The notes below the pieces were generated by a model. That model saw only the letters and a list, made by a program, of their open reading frames with translations, made no database searches and was not told the DNA's origin. A stretch of 48,292 nt of DNA from an uncultured Paracoccus sp. (GTDB lineage Bacteria > Pseudomonadota > Alphaproteobacteria > Rhodobacterales > Rhodobacteraceae), in the NCBI RefSeq assembly GCF_946221145.1, contig NZ_CAMIOH010000002.1, positions 1 to 48,292 of the forward strand, in the 5' to 3' direction. Below are positions 41,124 through 48,241 of the stretch, piece by piece. Position numbers and translations under genes: made by a program. Position 1 is the stretch's first letter. Each line of letters begins with the position of its first letter.

Positions 41124-41744
41124 GAGCGTCCGCGATCCGGCGATACCCTTCTCCGTTCAGGTGAACCCCATCGAGCGTCAGAGACGCTGGAAGCCTGCCC
41201 CCTTCAAGAAGAAAGCGGTTGACATCTAGGTAGCGGCATGCCCCCCCCCGCGACAGTGCTTCTCGTTCAACGCGTTGAGTTGAGAAAACGGGGCGGGGTC
41301 TGCGTCATTCCGGGGCGGCACTGATAGCAGGATCACTCTGCGATCAAGGGCGGCGACAATTTCGGCCGTCCGGGCTGCTGTCCTGGCGGGCTCTTCTCCG
41401 GCCTTGAGGTCATTGGAGCCGATCATGAGAACGACGACGTCGGAAGCGGGAACAGAGTCCAGCCGATTCAGGACGTCAACAGTCGTGTTCTGTCCGATCC
41501 CCCTGTTCGCGACGTCAAGCTGAAGCCATTCGGCCCATTCGCCATTCTGGATATGACTGTCCCCAAGCATCACAACTCGGCCGGCGTCGCCGGTGAGATG
41601 CTTGAACTGATCAAGCCTCATCTGGTGGGACGGATGGTCTGCGGGGTTTCCATTTCGGAGCCGCGCGAGCGTCGGTTTGGCGATAACGCCCGCTGAGAAC
41701 GCGAAGCCGATGACGGCCAGCCAGATTATAATACGAACCCGCAT
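41053..41744 (-). pseudogene. SGNH/GDSL esterase, frameshifted at a G9 tract
   Basis: A secreted or membrane-anchored esterase (signal anchor VRIIIWLAVIGFAFSAGVIA). Frame 1 (41744-41226) shows block I VVMLGDSHIQNG, block II NRGIGQNT and block III LMIGSNDLK, then ends just after a run of nine G (minus strand; 41241-41249). In another frame the C-terminus goes on with LDVNRFLLEGG and the catalytic block TLDGVHLNGEGYRR, to a stop at 41053. Ten or seven G would restore one 230-residue frame. It may be a phase-variable gene, a recent mutation or a sequencing error. It lies antisense between the tail fibre and lysis genes. Confidence 0.8.
41241..41249 (-). repeat. Homopolymer G9 in the esterase gene
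   Basis: Nine consecutive C on the plus strand (G on the coding strand). It is exactly where the esterase frame changes, and runs of this length are prone to slippage. Confidence 0.95.
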
Positions 41745-41847
41745 CCGGCGTTCATATCACGACGTTCCAAACTGGCAATAAAGCCTGCCGAAACCGGTTC
41801 GCCGCTGGCGGGCCGTTTCCTGACAATCTGAAACGGGAGGGCTGCGC

Positions 41848-42216
41848 ATGCTGCCTGATCTACCCCCTGGCTTCGACCTGGGGCGGTTGCGCTATGCGGT
41901 CGGCGGCGCGGCCGGGTCGCTGGTCTACGGCGTCTATACCTTCGTTCAGCTGGTGAAGGCCGGGCACCGGCCGACGCTGAGCGACTTCTGGCGCGCGCTG
42001 GTGAATGTCACCGCCGGGCTTCTGGTCGGGACCGTGGGCGCCTATGCCCTTGGGCCCGCGATGGTGGCCATGATCCCGTTCGAGGGGTTGAGGGCCGCCG
42101 TTGATCCGGTCGCCGTCGGCTTCGTCGTCGGCGGCCTCGGCTGGGAGCTTCTGCCGCTCGTCATCGAGGGAGCCAAGCGCTGGGCATCCCGTCTGGGCAA
42201 GGAGAAGACGGGATGA
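41848..42216 (+). CDS. Holin candidate 1
   Basis: A 122-residue protein with two or three hydrophobic segments (about 18-36, YAVGGAAGSLVYGVYTFV; 48-75, NVTAGLLVGTVGAYALGPAMVAM; 83-105) and a basic C-terminus (KRWASRLGKEK). Position at the start of the lysis cassette before an endolysin fits a holin. It is coupled to the next membrane protein by ATGA. A pore function is inferred. Confidence 0.6.
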   Translation: MLPDLPPGFDLGRLRYAVGGAAGSLVYGVYTFVQLVKAGHRPTLSDFWRALVNVTAGLLVGTVGAYALGPAMVAMIPFEGLRAAVDPVAVGFVVGGLGWELLPLVIEGAKRWASRLGKEKTG

Positions 42217-42503
42217 CCTGGGTCGACTGGATCGCCGCGCTGGCCAGCGGTTACGGCAGCGCCTGCCTGCAGCTGCGCGCGCAGGCGCTGAAGCCCCGCA
42301 TGGGCGACTACCCTGAGGGACCGGGCGATGTGCGACGGGCGCTGTTCATCCTGTCGCTGATCCTGGGCGCCTATTCCTTGACCGTTCTGGTCGGGGACTA
42401 TGGCGCATCCCGCACCGAGGCGCTGCTGGTCTGCGCCGTGGCCTACACCGCCCATGTCCTGTGGCGGAATGTGAGACGGCAGAGCGTCGGCCGCGCCGCC
42501 TGA
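42213..42503 (+). CDS. Holin candidate 2 / lysis membrane protein
   Basis: A 96-residue protein with two hydrophobic segments (about 41-60, ALFILSLILGAYSLTVLVG, and 68-85, ALLVCAVAYTAHVLW). It follows holin candidate 1 with overlap. One may be the holin and the other an antiholin or accessory protein. Confidence 0.55.
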   Translation: MTWVDWIAALASGYGSACLQLRAQALKPRMGDYPEGPGDVRRALFILSLILGAYSLTVLVGDYGASRTEALLVCAVAYTAHVLWRNVRRQSVGRAA

Positions 42504-42552
42504 AGCCGCGCACGCCGTGCGCACCCCCTGAAAATCTGAACTGGAGAACCTG

Positions 42553-43074
42553 ATGGGATTCCGCTTTTCCAAGCGGTCGATGGACCGTGCGCGCGAGGTC
42601 GATCCGCTGTTGATGGCGGCGGCGGTCATCGCGCTGAACCGATGCGCCGTCGACTTCGGCATCACCGAAGAGCAGTCGCGGTCGTTGAACGAACAGGCCG
42701 AGAAGGTGCGGCGCGGCGTGTCGCGGACCATGAACTCGGCTCACGTCATCAAGGCGGGGGCGGCGTTCTCGACCGGGCTGGACGTCGTGCCTTACGTCGA
42801 CGGCGTCTTCACCTGGGGCGACGACCACTGGCGCGTGAAGACGAAGGCGGGCGCCGTCATCGAGCCCTTCTATGAGATCGCCTCGGCCATGCGGGAGGCG
42901 GCCATTCTGGTCGGCGTCCGTCTGGTCTGGGGCGGGGCATGGGATCGGGTGCTGAACGACCTTCCGGCCGGACCTGCGGCGATGAAGGCCGCCGTCGAAG
43001 GCTACAAGACGCGGCGCAGGGCGATGGGCAAGAGCGCCCTGCTGGACGGGCCGCATTTCGAGATCGCGCGATGA
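42553..43074 (+). CDS. M15-type endolysin (peptidoglycan peptidase)
   Basis: A 173-residue protein of the phage L-Ala-D-Glu or D-Ala-D-Ala peptidase type. Zinc ligands are visible: His in MNSAHVIKAGAAFSTGLD with Asp at its end, and the final His in LDGPHFEI. The conserved GVRLVWGGAWD lies between. A four-residue longer gap between the first His and the Asp, compared with the usual SRHLTGHAVD, is unusual. No signal peptide is seen, so release depends on the holin. Ribosome-binding site GGAG. Confidence 0.85.
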   Translation: MGFRFSKRSMDRAREVDPLLMAAAVIALNRCAVDFGITEEQSRSLNEQAEKVRRGVSRTMNSAHVIKAGAAFSTGLDVVPYVDGVFTWGDDHWRVKTKAGAVIEPFYEIASAMREAAILVGVRLVWGGAWDRVLNDLPAGPAAMKAAVEGYKTRRRAMGKSALLDGPHFEIAR

Positions 43075-43280
43075 CGCCCGCTCAGTTCGCCGCCCTGAAG
43101 AAGGGCGATGTGGTCCGTCATAAGCTGTCCTCTCAGGCCATGACCGTCGAAGAAAACCAAGGAGAGCACGGCTGCTGGCTCATCAGGCACAGCCGCGCGA
43201 CTAATCCTGATGAATGGCTGCTGATCGGCGATGATGGATATCCGCTTCCCGAAGCGAATGCTGCGGGGGAAGGCGCATGA
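43071..43280 (+). CDS. Small lysis-cassette protein, hypothetical
   Basis: A 69-residue protein (AALKKGDVVRHKLSSQAMTVEENQGEHGCWLIRH) resembling small beta-barrel proteins such as YodC-type regulators by its KKGDVVRHK start. Function is not known. It overlaps the endolysin stop (ATGA) and the i-spanin start. Confidence 0.6.
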   Translation: MTPAQFAALKKGDVVRHKLSSQAMTVEENQGEHGCWLIRHSRATNPDEWLLIGDDGYPLPEANAAGEGA

Positions 43281-43648
43281 GGGAGTTCCTCCGCGCCATC
43301 GGCCCGGCGTCATGGGCCGTCATCGCGCTCTGTGTCCTGTTGCTGTTCGTCATGGGCTGGTGCGCCGCGACGGCGCCCAGCCGGGAGCGGGCGAAGCAGG
43401 ACCGCGCCGTGGAGGCGGCCAACGCCCAGGCGCGCGCGACGGGCGCTGCTGCCCATGATCGGGCGGCCGACCAGCGCCTGACCGACCTGAAGATCAACAA
43501 CCGACTGGAAAAGGAACGGACCGATGCGGTCTCTTCGATCCCTGACGCTCGCCCCACCGCTGGCCGCGTCGCTCTTGCTTGTCACCGGCTGCGCGAGCAG
43601 GGAACGCGTGACGCCGATCTACCCCCCGAGTGCCGACCTGGCCGTTGA
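43277..43648 (+). CDS. Rz: Inner-membrane spanin (Rz-like)
   Basis: A 123-residue protein with one N-terminal membrane segment (about 13-32, WAVIALCVLLLFVMGWCAA) and a periplasmic coiled coil (about 37-85, ending INNRLEKERTDAVSS). This is the i-spanin plan: it spans the periplasm with the o-spanin to fuse the membranes at lysis. The o-spanin gene starts inside it in another frame, as in lambda Rz/Rz1. Confidence 0.85.
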   Translation: MREFLRAIGPASWAVIALCVLLLFVMGWCAATAPSRERAKQDRAVEAANAQARATGAAAHDRAADQRLTDLKINNRLEKERTDAVSSIPDARPTAGRVALACHRLREQGTRDADLPPECRPGR

Positions 43649-43838
43649 GGCCAAGCCGGTAATGCCGCCTGAAGCGGTGCGCAGCGATGCAGTGGGGATC
43701 GCCTATGACATCGCCATAGAGGGCTGGGGCGAGCGCGGCTGGGCGACGGTCGGGCGGCTATGCCGCTGGGCGGTCGACAACGGCATGAAGGGGCTGAGTT
43801 GCCCGCCGCCGCCTGAGTTGCCGCCTAGGCCTGGCTGA
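43524..43838 (+). CDS. Rz1: Outer-membrane spanin lipoprotein (Rz1-like)
   Basis: A 104-residue protein with a lipoprotein signal peptide and lipobox LVTGC (Cys about 23) and a proline-rich end (CPPPPELPPRPG), both typical of o-spanins. The first 125 bases overlap the Rz frame. It is longer than lambda Rz1 and has an extra helical middle (AYDIAIEGWGERGWATVGRL). Confidence 0.85.
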   Translation: MRSLRSLTLAPPLAASLLLVTGCASRERVTPIYPPSADLAVEAKPVMPPEAVRSDAVGIAYDIAIEGWGERGWATVGRLCRWAVDNGMKGLSCPPPPELPPRPG

Positions 43839-43852
43839 CGGCCATAAGAAAA

Positions 43853-43881
43853 CCCGTCTGCCACATTGGGACTCAGACGGG
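43853..43881 (-). terminator. Hairpin with U-tract on the minus strand
   Basis: Stem CCCGTCTG/CAGACGGG (43853-43860 and 43874-43881). On the minus strand it is followed by TTTTCTTA, so it would stop leftward transcription coming towards the lysis genes. There is no T run on the plus strand. Confidence 0.6.
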
Positions 43882-43959
43882 CCTAATGAGCCGAGGCTCG
43901 TAACCTAGATGGGGATGCGAGCGCGGATTGCAAGGCGTCGAGCTTTAGGCTCCGCCATG

Positions 43960-43996
43960 AAGGCCCGCTCCGGTTCGCCGGGGCGGGCCTTTCGTC
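43960..43996 (+). terminator. Strong hairpin terminator after lysis genes
   Basis: A 14-bp stem (43960-43973 with 43978-43991, one G-U) closes a TTCG loop; its last two pairs are A-T, so TT of the following TTTCGTCGTTT belongs to the stem. Likely end of the late transcript. Confidence 0.75.
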
Positions 43997-44080
43997 GTTT
44001 GGAACCGCCTTCAGTCCGGTCGGTTGGATCAACCGCAGCCCATCCCATCCTCTGGGGCTGCCCTCTGTTGAACCGCCGAG

Positions 44081-44119
44081 CCCCTCGCCGGATGCCCCAA
44101 GCGCCGGCGAGGGGTTTTT
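44081..44119 (+). terminator. Rho-independent terminator
   Basis: An 11-bp perfect stem, CCCCTCGCCGG (44081-44091) with CCGGCGAGGGG (44104-44114), is followed by TTTTT. It ends rightward transcription just before the convergent gene at 44118-44444. Together with the hairpin at 43960 it makes a double stop; the 279 bases from 43839 to 44117 hold nothing else I can support. Confidence 0.9.
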
Positions 44120-44444
44120 AGTTCGACGCCTCGCTGCCGTCGACGTTGGCGGCCAGCTCCATCTTCACGGTCTCCGCCATGATGCGCACCGCGTCCTCAA
44201 CTGTCGCGCGGTCGTGGTGCGGGTAGGCGCCGGGCGCGGCTTCTTGAAACGCGATCAGGAACATGTCGACGAGTTGGTCGTCATCCAGATCGAACCAGGT
44301 CAGTTTTCGCTCACGCATCCGTTGTTCCAGAATGACGCCAGTTGCCCGATACACGGCGCCAAGCGGGCCGTTGAGCTGTTCCGCAAACTCCTCGAGGTCT
44401 TCGAGTGTCGAGTCCCGTCTGATCATGGCGCAAGACCGTTCCAT
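44118..44444 (-). CDS. Hypothetical accessory protein
   Basis: A 108-residue acidic helical protein (EDLEEFAEQLNGPLGAVYRATG, DLDDDQLVDMFLIAFQEAAPG). No family is recognised. It is transcribed against the late genes, and its stop lies in the T run of their terminator. ATG 44426 is an alternative start. Confidence 0.6.
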   Translation of the reverse strand: MERSCAMIRRDSTLEDLEEFAEQLNGPLGAVYRATGVILEQRMRERKLTWFDLDDDQLVDMFLIAFQEAAPGAYPHHDRATVEDAVRIMAETVKMELAANVDGSEASN

Positions 44445-44619
44445 ATCCGCAACGCTATGGCAAATGCTCGGGCGCCAGCGTCGACGGCGTGGCGCCTGTT
44501 CCCGCGCATGGAACTCTTCAGCACTGGGCTGGTTGGCACACAGCGTCGCTCTTGCTGGCCTGTGCGGCGATCCGGGGAGACGAGCGCCCTCCGCTGTTAT
44601 CCTGGCGGCGGAGCGGCGC

Positions 44620-44892
44620 TCAACCGCCAGCCTGCAGATCTCGATAGGGCTCGCCTCGATCGCCCGCCTCAGTTCTGGTCAGCATCCGCGTTTCGAACGC
44701 CGAGGAGATCGCGACCTTGATCCCTCGATGCCGGATGCCTTCGTCCAGGGACTTGGCCGTGTGCTCGATGCCGTAGAGGGTTTCGCACCATTCGGCGCTG
44801 TTGATTTCGATGAGGCCGGGAAGAAGATTAGGATCGTCTCCGGCAGCGGCGGCCATGGCGTCGAGGGCGGTGGTCAGTTGGTCGGGCGTCAT
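44620..44892 (-). CDS. Small hypothetical accessory protein
   Basis: A 90-residue protein starting MTPDQLTTALDAMAAAAG (the frame opens further upstream at 44952). A globular middle (LIEINSAEWCETLYGIEHTAKSLDEGIR) looks real. No family is recognised. The 175 bases between it and the gene at 44118-44444 hold nothing I can identify. Confidence 0.5.
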   Translation of the reverse strand: MTPDQLTTALDAMAAAAGDDPNLLPGLIEINSAEWCETLYGIEHTAKSLDEGIRHRGIKVAISSAFETRMLTRTEAGDRGEPYRDLQAGG

Positions 44893-44967
44893 GGCGCAGC
44901 GGTGTAGCTGAGTCGCAATCGATCGCAGAGAGCAAGACATCCGCCGAATCATTAGTAGGCTCGCGCC

Positions 44968-45237
44968 ATGAGCAATGAAGTCATGGCCTACTGGGTTGAA
45001 CGCGAAACAGGTAGCTTCTTCAGCATGGCTTTGGAGCCTGCCGATCTATGTGACCACATGGATTATGCGGACACCGTCAGGTTGAAGTTCGCTCGGCGGG
45101 CTTTGGCGCTCACGGTCATCCCGATGAAACGCCTCAACGAAGATTGGGCGCGGGCGGCAATCGAGAACGTGCGCGATGCAGGAGCCGAGCGACGAAGAGA
45201 GATCGCGCAGAGTAGGTTTCTAGCGTCGGCGCCGTAG
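44968..45237 (+). CDS. Small hypothetical accessory protein
   Basis: An 89-residue protein (MSNEVMAYWVERETGSFFSMALEPADLCDHM) with normal residue composition. It stands alone on the plus strand among leftward genes, without a clear ribosome-binding site. Function is unknown; its 3' end overlaps a broken leftward frame by 18 bases. Confidence 0.45.
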   Translation: MSNEVMAYWVERETGSFFSMALEPADLCDHMDYADTVRLKFARRALALTVIPMKRLNEDWARAAIENVRDAGAERRREIAQSRFLASAP

Positions 45238-45384
45238 CAGGCGGGCCGCCTCTTCTTTCCAGAGCGCGCGAAAGCGCAGGACGATGGACGCGGACAGGTT
45301 GGCCGCCGCGCGCGATCAGCGGTGAAGGTCATGGGCCTCGGCTTCGAGGCGGGCGGCCTTCTGCAGATCGGTCTCGGCCGTCAT
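45220..45384 (-). pseudogene. Small frame interrupted by a stop, after the SRAP gene
   Basis: An ATG overlapping the SRAP stop (ATGA) begins MTAETDLQKAARLEAEAHDLHR and meets a TGA at 45316-45318. The same frame then continues with AANLSASIVLRFRALWKEEAARLL to a stop at 45220. The two halves look like one helical protein split by a nonsense codon. It could also be a real 22-residue peptide. Confidence 0.35.
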
Positions 45385-45953
45385 GGCGATTCCGGCCAGA
45401 CTTTCTGCACGGTCAGCGATCCGGCCGGGCAGGGCTGCAGCATGAGGTCTTGGGCCGCGCTGAGATCCAACCAGTGGACGCCGGCGCCCGGCGGCAAGAG
45501 GACGATCTGGCGGTCATGGTAGGGCGCGACGTCTGGGCCCGGCTCGATCGTCAACATGGCGAAGGCGCCGTCCTTGATGATGCCGGCGACCCAGAACCAT
45601 GGCTGATCGCTCATGGTGAAAAGCCACTTCGTCTTTCTCCCCTGCACCTTGGGTTCGGTGAACTCGTAGAAGCCGTCGGCCGGGATCAGGCAGCGGGTCG
45701 AGTTGGCGAAAGACCGGCCGTCCGAACGGAAGTTGAAGACCGGCTTTCCGGTCGGGCCCTTCCATGCCCAGGGCGTCATGGTCAGCTGCGGCCCCTCGGC
45801 ACCCTGGGTGACGACGGGCGCGACGTCGCCGATGCGGTAGTCGGCCGGCGCCAGGTTGGGCAGGCCGACCGGAAAGGCGAGCGCCCGCCCCGCGTCGCGG
45901 AACGGCGCGGCGAGCTGGTTAGCGGGAACGTGCAGGCGGTAGTTGTTGCACAT
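45381..45953 (-). CDS. SRAP-domain protein (YedK/HMCES-type)
   Basis: A 190-residue protein of the SOS-response-associated peptidase family, which forms a covalent, stable crosslink with abasic sites in single-stranded DNA. Cys2 after Met is the reactive residue (MCNNYRLH). Conserved family parts are FNFRSDGRSF, CLIPADGFYEF with the active-site Glu, and HDRQIVLLPP with the conserved His. Length is normal for bacterial forms. It is the last intact gene of the leftward operon next to the right end, suggesting a role in protecting phage DNA. That role is inferred. Confidence 0.9.
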   Translation of the reverse strand: MCNNYRLHVPANQLAAPFRDAGRALAFPVGLPNLAPADYRIGDVAPVVTQGAEGPQLTMTPWAWKGPTGKPVFNFRSDGRSFANSTRCLIPADGFYEFTEPKVQGRKTKWLFTMSDQPWFWVAGIIKDGAFAMLTIEPGPDVAPYHDRQIVLLPPGAGVHWLDLSAAQDLMLQPCPAGSLTVQKVWPESP

Positions 45954-45963
45954 CGGCGGCTCC

Positions 45964-46251
45964 CTAGAACATCTCGACCTTAAGGCCGCGCCCTTCTGGC
46001 GGATAGGTCCAGAAATACATGCGCCCCTGGCAGTGTCGCCGGCGGCAGCGCGCGGTCCGGCCCCAAAGCACGAAGTCCTCGCCGAGCGCCCTGCGCACGA
46101 CGGCCAGGTCGACGGTCATCTCCAGATGACACCGCAGGCAGCAGGCGACCACGGGCCAGCCCTGGCGCTGCAGGTCGCCGACCTTGGCGGCGCACCCATC
46201 CACTGGACGCGCGTCCAGTTGTTGTAGCGGGGATTCATGCCCATGGCTCAT
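45964..46251 (-). CDS. Zinc-ribbon-like protein
   Basis: A 95-residue protein with CCLRC and later CRRRHCQGR, a possible zinc ribbon. The start MSHGHES at 46251 overlaps the upstream stop (ATGA) and is preferred. Another frame from 46244 begins MGMNPRYNNWTRVQ and looks protein-like, so a frameshift or other start near 46200 cannot be excluded. It lies just before the SRAP gene. Confidence 0.6.
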   Translation of the reverse strand: MSHGHESPLQQLDARPVDGCAAKVGDLQRQGWPVVACCLRCHLEMTVDLAVVRRALGEDFVLWGRTARCRRRHCQGRMYFWTYPPEGRGLKVEMF

Positions 46252-46781
46252 TCGCCGCGCTTCGCCGCCAGACGAGACCTGGGCCAATATTCGGCGCAGT
46301 GATGGCCGCCGTAGCTGAACAGGCGGATCACCTCTTGCGGCATCCCCGCTTCCTTCAGGCGGACGTGGTCCACGTCGCGCAATAGATAGGCCACGTCGTC
46401 CAAGCGCAGGCCGCCCTCAGGCAGCCAGGCGATCAGGCGGCGGATTCTCAGCACCTCTGAGGTGTCGTGGTGACTTGAGCGGAAACCGTGGGCGTTCGGA
46501 TCGTTCGCCATCGACACCGACAGGCGGCGCGAGCCGCAGTCGTCGCAGCGCAGGGCGCAAGCCCACTCGCACGCGTCGCGCGTCAACCAGTCGGGAAACC
46601 GCCTGATCAGGTCCAGACCGGTGAAACGCCCCTCGCGGCGGCAGACGCAGCACAGGACATGAAGCTCTGAGCCCCGATCCGGCACCTCGATCAGGGGAAA
46701 GTGGTGCAGGCCGATGGGGAAATGATCGTCTGGAGTTGATCCGATGCCGCGCCAGAAGGGGGTGTCTTCTTCCTGAGACAT
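46248..46781 (-). CDS. Hypothetical Cys-rich protein
   Basis: A 177-residue protein. A double zinc-ribbon pattern is visible: CCVCRREGRF (about 46-55) and CALRCDDCGSRRL (about 75-87). An N-terminal stretch HFPIGLHHFPLIEV and the C-terminal SYGGHHCAEYWPRS add further Cys/His. No known family. Member of the leftward operon ending with SRAP. Confidence 0.6.
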   Translation of the reverse strand: MSQEEDTPFWRGIGSTPDDHFPIGLHHFPLIEVPDRGSELHVLCCVCRREGRFTGLDLIRRFPDWLTRDACEWACALRCDDCGSRRLSVSMANDPNAHGFRSSHHDTSEVLRIRRLIAWLPEGGLRLDDVAYLLRDVDHVRLKEAGMPQEVIRLFSYGGHHCAEYWPRSRLAAKRGE

Positions 46782-46784
46782 GGC

Positions 46785-46967
46785 TCAATGCGCCGTCGCG
46801 CCTCGCGAGGCGCACGCCGTGCGCAGGCGAGCCAACGTGCCGGGGGCCTTCGTCTCGATCTCGCGAAGGATCGCGCCCGCCCCGGCCCGGCCGTCTGCGC
46901 TGTGCAGGTCCAGGCCGGCCAGGCGCAGCATCAGGGCGGCGAGTTCCTTGTCTGCTGCGGCGCTCAT
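46785..46967 (-). CDS. Small helical protein
   Basis: A 60-residue protein (ELAALMLRLAGLDLHSADGRAG) coupled to the upstream gene by an ATGA overlap. It contains an exact copy of the distributed palindrome at 46810-46824. Function is unknown. Confidence 0.55.
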   Translation of the reverse strand: MSAAADKELAALMLRLAGLDLHSADGRAGAGAILREIETKAPGTLARLRTACASRGATAH

Positions 46968-47128
46968 CGCGGCGGACGTCCGACATGGGTCATGCCGGCG
47001 AGCAGCCCCGCAATCAGCGCGCGATCGCGCGCCGGCGGAGTGATCCGCTCCTCCATCAGGGCGGCCAGCTCTTCCAGCTCGGCCTTGAACCGCTCTTCGG
47101 GCGGCGATGCGGGTTCATCTGACTTCAT
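46964..47128 (-). CDS. Small protein, first gene of the leftward operon
   Basis: A 54-residue protein, MKSDEPASPPEERFKAELEE at the start, then LAALMEERITPPARDRALI. A strong GGAGGA ribosome-binding site lies 4 bases before ATG 47128, and the stop overlaps the next start. This makes it the leader gene of an operon that runs to SRAP. A 16-bp palindrome GCGCGCGATCGCGCGC (47017-47032) is inside it. Confidence 0.6.
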   Translation of the reverse strand: MKSDEPASPPEERFKAELEELAALMEERITPPARDRALIAGLLAGMTHVGRPPR

Positions 47129-47295
47129 CGTCTCCTCCATTCATTCCGCCTCTCGTCCGGGGCGGGATCGGCGCGCGCCAACGCGTCGACCTGCGGGCAG
47201 GACCCCGCACGACAGGACCGATCGGCCGCCCGGCCGGTCGCCGCCCCGCTCTCGCGAGAGGGGGACTCCTAACCGTGCAAGGGACCTGCCCGCAA
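47129..47295. promoter_or_regulatory. Divergent intergenic region
   Basis: 167 bases between the leftward operon and the Dam-type gene must hold both promoters. A perfect 12-bp palindrome CTCTCGCGAGAG (about 47256-47267) is a candidate regulator site. I cannot place -10/-35 elements with confidence. Confidence 0.35.
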
Positions 47296-48144
47296 ATGAA
47301 TTGTTCTCGTAATGTTCTCCATATCGACCAACGCCCCGTGGCGGCGGCCGAACCGCCTGCAGCGTGGCTGGGCGGCAAGCGCCATCTGGCCAAGCCCATC
47401 TGTCATATTCTGGCTGCGACCGCCCATGACGCCTATGTCGAGCCCTTCATCGGCATGGGCGGCGTCTTTCTGCGCCGGCGGGTTCGCCCGCCGGTCGAGG
47501 TCATCAACGACATCTCGGGCGACATCGTCACCCTGTTCAGGGTGCTGCAGCGGTTCCCCGAGGCCCTACTGCGCGAACTGCGGTGGCGACCGGCGATGCG
47601 AAGCGAGTTCGCCAGGCTGAATGAAACGCAGGACTGCGATCTGCTCGACATCGAGCGGGCGGCGCGGTTTCTCTACCTGCAGACCCTGGCCTTCGGCGGC
47701 AAGATGGCGGGGCGATCGTTCGGCGTCAGCACCAAGGGGGCGCACAACTTCGATCTGCGGCGGCTGGAGCCACGACTACGGCGTCTGCACGATCGCCTCG
47801 CCGGCGTCGTCATCGAGAACCTGGACTGGCTCGATGTCATCGCACGCTATGATCGGCCGGGGACGCTGTTCTACCTGGACCCGCCCTATTGGGGCGGCGA
47901 GGGCGACTATGGCGGCGGCGTCTTCATGCGCGGCGACTTCCAGCGCATGGCGGACAAGCTGCGCGCGATCGAGGGGCGGTTCCTGCTCTCCATCAACGAT
48001 CGGCCGGAGATCCGCGACCTGTTCGCCTGGGCCGACATCGAGGCCGTGCAGACGACCTACACCATCGCCGGCGGCGACAAGGCGTCGACGGCGGCCGAGC
48101 TGCTGATCGGGAAGGGGGTGGAACTGGCGCCGGCGGCGGCCTAG
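47296..48144 (+). CDS. DNA adenine methyltransferase (D12 class, Dam-like)
   Basis: A 282-residue N6-adenine methylase. The N-terminal GGKRHLAKPI and DAYVEPFIGMGGVFLRR form the SAM site, and the catalytic motif is DPPYWGGEG (about 194-202), in the order of Dam/D12 (alpha class) enzymes. The middle has FLYLQTLAFGGKMAGRSFGV, typical of the family. ATG 47296 is taken because the open frame upstream is not protein-like. It lies next to attR. It may protect against host restriction or modify phage promoters. Confidence 0.9.
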   Translation: MNCSRNVLHIDQRPVAAAEPPAAWLGGKRHLAKPICHILAATAHDAYVEPFIGMGGVFLRRRVRPPVEVINDISGDIVTLFRVLQRFPEALLRELRWRPAMRSEFARLNETQDCDLLDIERAARFLYLQTLAFGGKMAGRSFGVSTKGAHNFDLRRLEPRLRRLHDRLAGVVIENLDWLDVIARYDRPGTLFYLDPPYWGGEGDYGGGVFMRGDFQRMADKLRAIEGRFLLSINDRPEIRDLFAWADIEAVQTTYTIAGGDKASTAAELLIGKGVELAPAAA

Positions 48145-48171
48145 GCGAGCCTGTTCTAGCGAAAGGCTATG

Positions 48172-48212
48172 CCCCCCGGTTTCGGTGCGTTTCTGGGGGG
48201 ATTTCTGGGGGG
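48172..48212. promoter_or_regulatory. Candidate integrase arm-type sites, right arm
   Basis: One inverted copy (CCCCCCGGTTT, 48172-48182) and two tandem direct copies of TTTCTGGGGGG (48190-48200 and 48202-48212). The arrangement copies that at 106-159 at the left end. Confidence 0.6.
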
Positions 48213-48241
48213 CTAAGCGGTCGGGTAGTGCCTAACTGCTT

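Noticed and set aside
45063..45332. Reverse frame near the SRAP gene
   Set aside because: Arg/Ser/Pro-rich shadow of the plus-strand gene and of the broken frame.
47017..47032. 16-bp palindrome GCGCGCGATCGCGCGC as a regulatory site
   Set aside because: Lies inside a small coding frame, occurs once, and simple GC alternation makes it weak evidence.
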